From the NCBI RefSeq assembly GCF_000003605.2, contig NW_003136413.1, forward strand, positions 1 through 10,392: DNA of 10,392 nt, read 5' to 3'. This DNA is from Saccoglossus kowalevskii (lineage: Eukaryota; Hemichordata; Enteropneusta; Harrimaniidae). This document shows, in pieces, positions 1 through 10,363 of the stretch (the first letter of the stretch is position 1; each line of letters starts with the position of its first letter). A program made the position numbers and the translations under genes. A model generated the notes under the pieces. That model did not search any database. It had not been told where the DNA came from and saw only the letters and a list, made by a program, of their open reading frames with translations.

Positions 1-42
1 GATAATCTTAAAACACATCAGTATGGCATTCAATAGCACTGC

Positions 43-54
43 CAGATTAATCTG
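43..54. repeat. 12-bp perfect palindrome spanning each monomer junction (first instance)
   Basis: CAGATTAATCTG is its own reverse complement and is recreated at nearly every monomer junction, giving nearly 190 copies spaced 54 bp apart. It contains an AseI/VspI site (ATTAAT) and is followed by TGATAA, which fits the general GATA-factor pattern WGATAR. TAATCT occurs twice in TAATCTGATAATCT. Rare junctions break the palindrome, for example GCCAAATT (162 unit), TCTAATAAT (1349-1350), AATCCGAT (near 3507) and GCCATATT (10040 unit). No function is shown by the sequence. Confidence 0.8.
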
Positions 55-269
55 ATAATCTTAAAAACACATCAGTACGGCATTCAATAGCACTGCCAGA
101 TTAATCTGATAATCTTACAAACACATCAGTACGGCATTCAATAGCACTGCCAGATTAATCTGATAATCTTACAAACACATCAGTACGGCATTCAATAGCA
201 CTGCCAAATTAATCTGATAATCTTAAAAACACATCAGTATGGCATTCAATAGCACTGCCAGATTAATCT

Positions 270-1943
270 GATAATCTTACAAACACATCAGTACGGCATT
301 CAATAGCACTGCCAGATTAATCTGATAATCTTACAAACACATCAGTATGGCATTCAATAGCACTGCCAGATTAATCTGATAATCTTACAAACACATCAGT
401 ATGGCATTCAATAGCACTGCCAGATTAATCTGATAATCTTACAAACACATCAGTATGGCATTCAATAGCACTGCTAGATTAATCTGATAATCTTACAAAC
501 ACATCAGTATGGCATTCAATAGCACTGCCAGATTAATCTGATAATCTTACAAACACATCAGTACGGCATTAAATAGCACTGCCAGATTAATCTGATAATC
601 TTACAAACACATCAGTATGGCATTCAATAGCACTGCCAGATTAATCTGATAATCTTACAAACACATCAGTATGGCATTCAATAGCACTGCCAGATTAATC
701 TGATAATTTTACAAACACATCAGTATGGCATTCAATAGCACTGCCAGATTAATCTGATAATCTTACAAACACATCAGTATGGCATTCAATAGCACTGCCA
801 GATTAATCTGATAATCTTACAAACACATCAGTATGGCATTCAATAGCACTGCCAGATTAATCTGATAATCTTACAAACACATCAGTACGGCATTCAATAG
901 CACTGCCAGATTAATCTGATAATCTTACAAACACATCAGTATGGCATTCAATAGCACTGCCAGATTAATCTGATAATCTTACAAACACATCAGTATGGCA
1001 TTCAAAAGCACTGCCAGATTAATCTGATAATCTTAAAAACACATCAGTATGGCATTCAATAGCACTGCCAGATTAATCTGATAATCTTACAAACACATCA
1101 GTACGGCATTCAATAGCACTGCCAGATTAATCTGATAATCTTACAAACACATCAGTACGGCATTCAATAGCACTGCCAGATTAATCTGATAATCTTACAA
1201 ACACATCAGTATGGCATTCAATAGCACTGCCAGATTAATCTGATAATCTTACAAACACATCAGTATGGCATTCAATAGCACTGCCAGATTAATCTGATAA
1301 TCTTACAAACACATCAGTATGGCATTCAATAGCACTGCTAGATTAATCTAATAATCTTACAAACACATCAGTATGGCATTCAATAGCACTGCCAGATTAA
1401 TCTGATAATCTTACAAACACATCAGTACGGCATTAAATAGCACTGCCAGATTAATCTGATAATCTTACAAACACATCAGTATGGCATTCAATAGCACTGC
1501 CAGATTAATCTGATAATCTTACAAACACATCAGTATGGCATTCAATAGCACTGCCAGATTAATCTGATAATTTTACAAACACATCAGTATGGCATTCAAT
1601 AGCACTGCCAGATTAATCTGATAATCTTACAAACACATCAGTATGGCATTCAATAGCACTGCCAGATTAATCTGATAATCTTACAAACACATCAGTATGG
1701 CATTCAATAGCACTGCCAGATTAATCTGATAATCTTACAAACACATCAGTACGGCATTCAATAGCACTGCCAGATTAATCTGATAATCTTACAAACACAT
1801 CAGTATGGCATTCAATAGCACTGCCAGATTAATCTGATAATCTTACAAACACATCAGTATGGCATTCAAAAGCACTGCCAGATTAATCTGATAATCTTAA
1901 AAACACATCAGTATGGCATTCAATAGCACTGCCAGATTAATCT
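270..1943. repeat. 16-monomer (864-bp) higher-order duplication
   Basis: The variant order in units 270-1079 repeats in units 1134-1943, a shift of exactly 864 bp (16 monomers). Matching marks are GCTAGA at 432 and 1296, CATTAAAT with TACGG at 540 and 1404, AATTTT at 702 and 1566, TACGG at 864 and 1728, CAAAAGC at 972 and 1836, and TTAAAAAC at 1026 and 1890 (unit starts). By eye the 810-bp copies differ at one base, G to A at 1350. Before 270 and after 1943 the order no longer matches. The low divergence implies a recent tandem duplication. Confidence 0.88.
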
Positions 1944-2537
1944 GATAATCTTACAAACACATCAGTATGGCATTCAATAGCACTGCCAGATTAATCTGAT
2001 AATCTTACAAACACATCAGTATGGCATTCAATAGCACTGCCAGATTAATCTGATAATCTTACAAACACATCAGTATGGCATTCAATAGCACTGCCAGATT
2101 AATCTGATAATCTTACAAACACATCAGTACGGCATTCAATAGCACTGCCAGATTAATCTGATAATCTTACAAACACATCAGTACGGCATTCAATAGCACT
2201 GCCAGATTAATCTGATAATCTTACAAACACATCAGTATGGCAATCAATAGCACTGCCAGATTAATCTGATAATCTTACAAACACATCAGTATGACATTCA
2301 ATAGCACTGCCAGATTAATCTGATAATCTTACAAACACATCAGTACGGCATTCAATAGCACTGCCAGATTAATCTGATAATCTTACAAACACATCAGTAC
2401 GGCATTCAATAGCACTGCCAAATTAATCTGATAATCTTACAAACACATCAGTATGGCATTCAATAGCACTGCCAGATTAATCTGATAATCTTACAAACAC
2501 ATCAGTATGGCATTCAATAGCACTGCCAGATTAATCT

Positions 2538-3077
2538 GATAATCTTACAAACACATCAGTACGGCATTCAATAGCACTGCCAGATTAATCTGATAATCTT
2601 ACAAACACATCAGTATGGCATTCAATAGCACTGCCAGATTAATCTGATAATCTTACAAACACATCAGTACGGCATTCAATAGCACTGCCAGATTAATCTG
2701 ATAATCTTACAAACACATCAGTATGGCATTCAATAACACTGCCAGATTAATCTGATAATTTTACAAACACATCAGTATGGCATTCAATAGCACTGCCAGA
2801 TTAATCTGATAATCTTACAAACACATCAGTACGGCATTCAATAGCACTGCCAGATTAATCTGATAATCTTACAAACACATCAGTATGGCATTCAATAGCA
2901 CTGCCAGATTAATCTGATAATCTTACAAACACATCAGTACGGCATTCAATAGCACTGCCAGATTAATCTGATAATCTTACAAACACATCAGTATGGCATT
3001 CAATAACACTGCCAGATTAATCTGATAATTTTACAAACACATCAGTATGGCATTCAATAGCACTGCCAGATTAATCT
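2538..3077. repeat. Perfect 5-monomer (270-bp) tandem duplication
   Basis: Units 2538-2807 and 2808-3077 have the same variant order: TACGG, consensus, TACGG, CAATAACAC (G37A), then AATTTT (C7T). The CAATAACAC variant occurs only at these two places in the window. I see no difference between the copies, so this looks like one of the youngest events in the array. It lies just upstream of the irregular patch at 3132. Confidence 0.88.
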
Positions 3078-3131
3078 GATAATCTTACAAACACATCAGT
3101 ATGGCATTCAATAGCACTGCCAGATTAATCT

Positions 3132-3453
3132 GATAATCTTACAAACACATCAGTATGGCATTCATAGCACTGCCAGATTAATCTGATAATCTTACAAACA
3201 CATCAGTATGGCATTCAAAGCACTGCCAGATTAATCTGATATCTTAAAAACACATCAGTATGGCATTCAATAGCACTGCCAGATTAATCTGATAGTCTTA
3301 CTAACACATCAGTATGGCATTCAATAGCACTGCCAGATTAATCTGAATAATCTACAAACACATCAGTATGGCATTCAATAGCACTGCCAGATTAATCTGA
3401 TAAATCTTACAAACGCATCAGTACGACATTCAATAGCACTGCCAGATTAATCT
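3132..3453. repeat. Six-unit patch with length-changed monomers
   Basis: The units here are 53, 53, 53, 54, 54 and 55 bp. The changes are TTCATAGC (one A lost, 3132 unit), TTCAAAGC (one base lost, 3185), GATATC (one A lost, 3238), GAATAATCTAC (one A gained and one T lost, 3345) and GATAAATC (one A gained, 3399). The intervening unit at 3291 is 54 bp and carries GATAGTC and ACTAAC. Elsewhere only three other length changes occur in over 180 units. The patch lies at the switch from domain A variants to domain B variants. The 3185 and 3238 units still carry the CAAA(A)GC then TTAAAAAC pair seen in domains A and C, so they look like decayed members of that type. All changes are in short A or T runs, so consensus sequencing error is an alternative. 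Confidence 0.85.
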
Positions 3454-4047
3454 GATAATCTTACTAACACATCAGTACGGCATTCAATAGCACTGCCAGA
3501 TTAATCCGATAATCTTACAAATACATCAGTATGACATTCAATAGCACTGCCAGATTAATCTGATAATCTTACAAACACATCAGTATGGCATTCAATAGCA
3601 CTGCCAGATTAATCTGATAATCTTACAAACACATCAGTATGGCATTCAATAGCACTGCCAGATTAATCTGATAGTCTTACTAACACATCAGTACGGCATT
3701 CAATAGCACTGCCAGATTAATCTGATAATCTTACAAACACATCAGTACGGCATTCAATAGCACTGCCAGATTAATCTGATAATCTTACAAACGCATCAGT
3801 ACGGCATTCAATAGCACTGCCAGATTAATCTGATAATCTTACTAACACATCAATACGGCATTCAATAGCACTGCCAGATTAATCTGATAATCTTACAAAC
3901 ACATCAGTATGACATTCAATAGCACTGCCAGATTAATCTGATAATCTTACAAACACATCAGTATGGCATTCAATAGCACTGCCAGATTAATCTGATAATC
4001 TTACAAACACATCAGTATGGCATTCAATAGCACTGCCAGATTAATCT
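3291..4047. repeat. 7-monomer (about 378-bp) tandem duplication
   Basis: Seven units from 3291 and seven from 3670 share an order: GATAGTC with ACTAAC; a plain unit; AACGCATC; ACTAAC with TAC; TATGACA; consensus; consensus. The start-to-start distance is 379 bp because of the extra A in the 3399 unit. The copies are not identical: TACGACA at 3399 against TACGGCA at 3778, AATCCGAT at the end of the 3454 unit, AAATACATC at 3508, and CAATACGG at 3832. GATAGTC and AACGCATC occur only in these two copies. The duplication is older or more mutated than the 864-bp and 270-bp events. Confidence 0.8.
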
Positions 4048-5773
4048 GATAATCTTACTAACACATCAGTACGGCATTCAATAGCACTGCCAGATTAATC
4101 TGATAATCTTACAAACACATCAGTATGACATTCAATAGCACTGCCAGATTAATCTGATAATCTTACAAACACATCAGTATGGCATTCAATAGCACTGCCA
4201 GATTAATCTGATAATCTTACTAACACATCAGTACGGCATTCAATAGCACTGCCAGATTAATCTGATAATCTTACTAACACATCAGTACGGCATTCAATAG
4301 CACTGCCAGATTAATCTGATAATCTTACAAACACATCAGTATGGCATTCAATAGCACTGCCAGATTAATCTGATAATCTTACTAACACATCAGTATGGCA
4401 TTCAATAGCACTGCCAGATTAATCTGATAATCTTACTAACACATCAGTACGGCATTCAATAGCACTGCCAGATTAATCTGATAATCTTACAAACACATCA
4501 GTATGACATTCAATAGCACTGCCAGATTAATCTGATAATCTTACAAACACATCAGTATGGCATTCAATAGCACTGCCAGATTAATCTGATAATCTTACAA
4601 ACACATCAGTATGGCATTCAATAGCACTGCCAGATTAATCTGATAATCTTACTAACACATCAGTACGGCATTCAATAGCACTGTCTGATTAATCTGATAA
4701 ACTTACAAACACATCAGTATGACATTCAATAGCACTGCCAGATTAATCTGATAATCTTACAAACACATCAGTATGGCATTCAATAGCACTGCCAGATTAA
4801 TCTGACAATCTTACAAACACATCAGTATGGCATTCAATAGCACTGCCAGATTAATCTGATAATCTTACTAACACATCAGTACGGCATTCAATAGCACTGC
4901 CAGATTAATCTGATAATCTTACAAACACATCAGTATGGCATTCAATAGCACTGCCAGATTAATCTGATAATCTTACTAACACATCAGTACGGCATTCATA
5001 GCACTGCCAGATTAATCTGATAATCTTACAAACACATCAGTATGACATTCAATAGCACTGCCAGATTAATCTGATAATCTTACAAACACATCAGTATGAC
5101 ATTCAATAGCACTGCCAGATTAATCTGATAATCTTACAAACACATCAGTATGGCATTCAATAGCACTGCCAGATTAATCTGATAATCTTACAAACACATC
5201 AGTATGGCATTCAATAGCACTGCCAGATTAATCTGATAATCTTACTAACACATCAGTACGGCATTCAATAGCACTGCCAGATTAATCTGATAATCTTACA
5301 AACACATCAGTATGACATTCAATAGCACTGCCAGATTAATCTGATAATCTTACAAACACATCAGTATGGCATTCAATAGCACTGCCAGATTAATCTGATA
5401 ATCTTACAAACACATCAGTATGGCATTCAATAGCACTGCCAGATTAATCTGATAATCTTACTAACACATCAGTACGGCATTCAATAGCACTGCCAGATTA
5501 ATCTGATAATCTTACAAACACATCAGTATGACATTCAATAGCACTGCCAGATTAATCTGATAATCTTACAAACACATCAGTATGGCATTCAATAGCACTG
5601 CCAGATTAATCTGATAATCTTACTAACACATCAGTACGGCATTCAATAGCACTGCCAGATTAATCTGATAATCTTACAAACACATCAGTATGACATTCAA
5701 TAGCACTGCCAGATTAATCTGATATCTTACAAACACATCAGTATGGCATTCAATAGCACTGCCAGATTAATCT
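3454..5773. repeat. Domain B: ACTAAC-marked array with about 4-monomer higher-order repeat
   Basis: Units carry TTACTAACAC (A12T), nearly always with TACGG, commonly followed by a TATGACA (G27A) unit and one or two consensus units. Complete four-unit (216-bp) cycles are at 3454, 3832, 4426, 4642 and 5235. Shortened three-unit cycles occur at 4048, 5451 and 5613, and irregular stretches at 4210-4425 and 4858-5234. Counting the unit at 3291, ACTAAC appears about 15 times between 3291 and 5666 and nowhere else. Eleven of about 13 TATGACA or TACGACA units also lie at 3399-5720. Two 53-bp units (4966 with TTCATAGC, 5721 with GATATC) lie here; the second is at the domain's end. A unit starting at 4642 has a unique CTGTCTGATT. 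Confidence 0.85.
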
Positions 5774-6151
5774 GATAATCTTACAAACACATCAGTATGG
5801 CATTCAATAGCACTGCCAGATTAATCTGATAATTTTACAAACACATCAGTATGGCATTCAATAGCACTGCCAGATTAATCTGATAATCTTACAAACACAT
5901 CAGTATGGCATTCAATAGCACTGCCAGATTAATCTGATAATCTTACAAACACATCAGTATGGCATTCAATAGCACTGCCAGATTAATCTGATAATCTTAC
6001 AAACACATCAGTACGGCATTCAATAGCACTGCCAGATTAATCTGATAATCTTACAAACACATCAGTATGGCATTCAATAGCACTGCCAGATTAATCTGAT
6101 AATCTTACAAACACATCAGTATGGCATTCAATAGCACTGCCAGATTAATCT

Positions 6152-6691
6152 GATAATCTTACAAACACATCAGTATGGCATTCAAAAGCACTGCCAGATT
6201 AATCTGATAATCTTAAAAACACATCAGTATGGCATTCAATAGCACTGCCAGATTAATCTGATAATCTTACAAACACATCAGTATGGCATTCAATAGCACT
6301 GCCAGATTAATCTGATAATCTTACAAACACATCAGTATGGCATTCAATAGCACTGCCAGATTAATCTGATAATCTTACAAACACATCAGTACGGCATTCA
6401 ATAGCACTGCCAGATTAATCTGATAATCTTACAAACACATCAGTATGGCATTCAATAGCACTGCCAGATTAATCTGATAATCTTACAAACACATCAGTAT
6501 GGCATTCAAAAGCACTGCCAGATTAATCTGATGATCTTACAAACACATCAGTACGGCATTCAATAGCACTGCCAGATTAATCTGATAATCTTACAAACAC
6601 ATCAGTACGGAATTCAATAGCACTGCCAGATTAATCTGATAATCTTACAAACACATCAGTACGGCATTCAATAGCACTGCCAGATTAATCT
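6152..6691. repeat. EcoRI-marked block, copy 1
   Basis: Ten units in the order CAAAAGC; TTAAAAAC; consensus; consensus; TACGG; consensus; CAAAAGC; GATGATC with TACGG; CGGAATTC; TACGG. The C28A change creates an EcoRI site (GAATTC) at 6610-6615. The order recurs 31 monomers (1674 bp) downstream from the TTAAAAAC unit onward, so this appears to be a higher-order unit of about 1.6-1.7 kb. Confidence 0.75.
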
Positions 6692-7879
6692 GATAATCTT
6701 ACAAACACATCAGTATGGCATTCAATAGCACTGCCAGATTAATCTGATAATCTTACAAACACATCAGTATGGCATTCAATAGCACTGCCAGATTAATCTG
6801 ATAATTTTACAAACACATCAGTATGGCATTCAATAGCACTGCCAGATTAATCTGATAATCTTACAAACACATCAGTATGACATTCAATAGCACTGCCAGA
6901 TTAATCTGATAATCTTACAAACACATCAGTATGGCATTCAATAGCACTGCCAGATTAATCTGATAATCTTACAAACACATCAGTATGGCATTCAATAGCA
7001 CTGCCAGATTAATCTGATAATCTTACAAACACATCAGTATGGCATTCAATAGCACTGCCAGATTAATCTGATAATCTTACAAACACATCAGTACGGCATT
7101 CAATAGCACTGCCAGATTAATCTGATAATCTTACAAACACATCAGTATGGCATTCAATAGCACTGCCAGATTAATCTGATAATCTTACAAACACATCAGT
7201 ATGGCATTCAAAAGCACTGCCAGATTAATCTGATAATCTTAAAAACACATCAGTATGGCATTCAATAGCACTGCCAGATTAATCTGATAATCTTACAAAC
7301 ACATCAGTATGGCATTCAATAGCACTGCCAGATTAATCTGATAATCTTACAAACACATCAGTATGGCATTCAATAGCACTGCCAGATTAATCTGATAATC
7401 TTACAAACACATCAGTATGGCATTCAATAGCACTGCCAGATTAATCTGATAATCTTACAAACACATCAGTACGGCATTCAATAGCACTGCCAGATTAATC
7501 TGATAATCTTACAAACACATCAGTACGGCATTCAATAGCACTGCCAGATTAATCTGATAATCTTACAAACACATCAGTATGGCATTCAATAGCACTGCCA
7601 GATTAATCTGATAATCTTACAAACACATCAGTACGGCATTCAATAGCACTGCCAGATTAATCTGATAATCTTACAAACACATCAGTATGGCATTCAATAG
7701 CACTGCCAGATTAATCTGATAATCTTACAAACACATCAGTATGGCATTCAATAGCACTGCCAGATTAATCTGATGATCTTACAAACACATCAGTACGGCA
7801 TTCAATAGCACTGCCAGATTAATCTGATAATCTTACAAACACATCAGTATGGCATTCAATAGCACTGCCAAATTAATCT

Positions 7880-8365
7880 GATAATCTTAAAAACACATCA
7901 GTATGGCATTCAATAGCACTGCCAGATTAATCTGATAATCTTACAAACACATCAGTATGGCATTCAATAGCACTGCCAGATTAATCTGATAATCTTACAA
8001 ACACATCAGTATGGCATTCAATAGCACTGCCAGATTAATCTGATAATCTTACAAACACATCAGTACGGCATTCAATAGCACTGCCAGATTAATCTGATAA
8101 TCTTACAAACACATCAGTATGGCATTCAATAGCACTGCCAGATTAATCTGATAATCTTACAAACACATCAGTATGGCATTCAAAAGCACTGCCAGATTAA
8201 TCTGATGATCTTACAAACACATCAGTACAGCATTCAATAGCACTGCCAGATTAATCTGATAATCTTACAAACACATCAGTACGGAATTCAATAGCACTGC
8301 CAGATTAATCTGATAATCTTACAAACACATCAGTACGGCATTCAATAGCACTGCCAGATTAATCT
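7880..8365. repeat. EcoRI-marked block, copy 2
   Basis: Nine units in the order TTAAAAAC; consensus; consensus; TACGG; consensus; CAAAAGC; GATGATC with TACAG; CGGAATTC; TACGG. They match 6206-6691 at a shift of 1674 bp; the visible difference is TACAG for TACGG at the GATGATC unit. The EcoRI site is at 8284-8289. The unit before it (7826) carries GCCAAATT instead of CAAAAGC. Confidence 0.78.
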
Positions 8366-8527
8366 GATAATCTTACAAACACATCAGTACGGCATTCAAT
8401 AGCACTGCCAGATTAATCTGATAATCTTACAAACACATCAGTATGGCATTCAATAGCACTGCCAGATTAATCTGATAATCTTACAAACACATCAGTATGG
8501 CAATCAATAGCACTGCCAGATTAATCT

Positions 8528-9661
8528 GATAATCTTAAAAACACATCAGTATGGCATTCAATAGCACTGCCAGATTAATCTGATAATCTTAAAAACACAT
8601 CAGTACGGCATTCAATAGCACTGCCAGATTAATCTGATAATCTTACAAACACATCAGTACGGCATTCAATAGCACTGCCAGATTAATCTGATAATCTTAC
8701 AAACACATCAGTACGGCATTCAATAGCACTGCCAAATTAATCTGATAATCTTAAAAACACATCAGTATGGCATTCAATAGCACTGCCAGATTAATCTGAT
8801 AATCTTACAAACACATCAGTACGGCATTCAATAGCACTGCCAGATTAATCTGATAATCTTACAAACACATCAGTATGGCATTCAATAGCACTGCCAGATT
8901 AATCTGATAATCTTACAAACACATCAGTATGGCATTCAATAGCACTGCCAGATTAATCTGATAATCTTACAAACACATCAGTATGGCATTCAATAGCACT
9001 GCCAGATTAATCTGATAATCTTACAAACACATCAGTATGGCATTCAATAGCACTGCCAGATTAATCTGATAATCTTACAAACACATCAGTACGGCATTCA
9101 ATAGCACTGCCAGATTAATCTGATAATCTTACAAACACATCAGTATGGCATTCAATAGCACTGCCAGATTAATCTGATAATCTTACAAACACATCAGTAT
9201 GGCATTCAATAGCACTGCCAGATTAATCTGATAATTTTACAAACACATCAGTATGGCATTCAATAGCACTGCCAGATTAATCTGATAATCTTACAAACAC
9301 ATCAGTATGGCATTCAATAGCACTGCCAGATTAATCTGATAATCTTACAAACACATCAGTATGGCATTCAATAGCACTGCCAGATTAATCTGATAATCTT
9401 ACAAACACATCAGTACGGCATTCAATAGCACTGCCAGATTAATCTGATAATCTTACAAACACATCAGTATGGCATTCAATAGCACTGCCAGATTAATCTG
9501 ATAATCTTACAAACACATCAGTATGGCATTCAAAAGCACTGCCAGATTAATCTGATAATCTTAAAAACACATCAGTATGGCATTCAATAGCACTGCCAGA
9601 TTAATCTGATAATCTTACAAACACATCAGTACGGCATTCAATAGCACTGCCAGATTAATCT
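8528..9661. repeat. Long-range copy of the window's first 1.1 kb
   Basis: Twenty-one units here follow the same variant order as 1-1133: TTAAAA(A)C; TTAAAAAC with TACGG; TACGG; TACGG with GCCAAATT; TTAAAAAC; TACGG; four units; TACGG; two consensus units; AATTTT; two consensus units; TACGG; consensus; CAAAAGC; TTAAAAAC; TACGG. Differences seen by eye are the one-base deletion in the first unit at base 1, GCTAGA at 432 and CATTAAAT at 540, all present only in the upstream copy. The match breaks after 1133/9661. The two copies are about 8.5 kb apart and flank domain B. Confidence 0.85.
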
Positions 9662-9985
9662 GATAATCTTACAAACACATCAGTATGGCATTCAATAGCA
9701 CTGCCAGATTAATCTGATAATCTTACAAACACATCAGTATGGCATTCAAAAGCACTGCCAGATTAATCTGATGATCTTACAAACACATCAGTACAGCATT
9801 CAATAGCACTGCCAGATTAATCTGATAATCTTACAAACACATCAGTACGGAATTCAATAGCACTGCCAGATTAATCTGATAATCTTACAAACACATCAGT
9901 ACGGAATTCAATAGCACTGCCAGATTAATCTGATAATCTTACAAACACATCAGTACGGCATTCAATAGCACTGCCAGATTAATCT
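9500..9985. repeat. EcoRI-marked block, copy 3 (rearranged)
   Basis: The order is CAAAAGC; TTAAAAAC; TACGG; consensus; CAAAAGC; GATGATC with TACAG; CGGAATTC; CGGAATTC; TACGG. Compared with copies 1 and 2, two consensus units after TTAAAAAC are missing and the GAATTC unit is doubled (sites 9850-9855 and 9904-9909). It shares TACAG with copy 2, suggesting that copies 2 and 3 are closer to each other than to copy 1. Confidence 0.75.
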
Positions 9986-10363
9986 GATAATCTTACAAAC
10001 ACATCAGTATGGCATTCAATAGCACTGCCAGATTAATCTGATAATCTTACAAACACATCAGTATGGCATTCAATAGCACTGCCATATTAATCTGATAATC
10101 TTACAAACACATCAGTATGGCATTCAAAAGCACTGCCAGATTAATCTGATAATCTTACAAACACATCAGTATGGCATTCAATAGCACTGCCAGATTAATC
10201 TGATAATCTTACAAACACATCAGTACGGCATTCAATAGCACTGCCAGATTAATCTGATAATCTTAAAAACACATCAGTATGGCATTCAATAGCACTGCCA
10301 GATTAATCTGATAATCTTACAAACACATCAGTACAGCATTCAATAGCACTGCCAGATTAATCT

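Larger units (their letters stand above)
1..3131. repeat. Domain A of the array (58 units)
   Basis: Fifty-eight units, all 54 bp except the first, which lacks one A in its TTAAAAC tract. Typical variants here are TACGG for TATGG (T25C), TTAAAAAC (C11A), AATTTT (C7T), CAAAAGC (T35A), CATTAAAT (C32A) and GCTAGA (C44T). Their order reveals internal duplications of 16 monomers (about 270-1943) and 5 monomers (2538-3077). The stretch between them, 1944-2537, holds no clear higher-order period; it carries single oddities such as GGCAATC at 2214-2267 and TATGACA at 2268-2321. The ACTAAC variant that marks the next domain is absent. The domain ends where unit length becomes irregular. Confidence 0.85.
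5774..10363. repeat. Domain C of the array (85 units, all 54 bp)
   Basis: From 5774 every unit start stays in strict 54-bp register to 10364. The variant set returns to that of domain A: AATTTT (5828, 6800, 9230), CAAAAGC, TTAAAAAC and TACGG, plus types specific to this domain: GATGATC (A4G) and CGGAATTC (C28A). ACTAAC is absent. Recurrent blocks are the CAAAAGC then TTAAAAAC pair (6152, 7178, 9500) and the GATGATC then GGAATTC pair (6530, 8204, 9770). Domain C contains the long-range copy of the window's first 1.1 kb at 8528-9661. Confidence 0.85.

Noticed and set aside
25-53. Hairpin TGGCA-N11-TGCCA in each unit as a structured RNA
   Set aside because: The stem is only 5 bp. The common T25C and the G27A variants break pairs without compensating changes, so there is no sign of selection on the stem.
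324-377. Ten-codon open frame starting at ATGGCATTC in each TATGG unit
   Set aside because: It is very short, lost in all TACGG units, and has no supporting signal; chance is sufficient.
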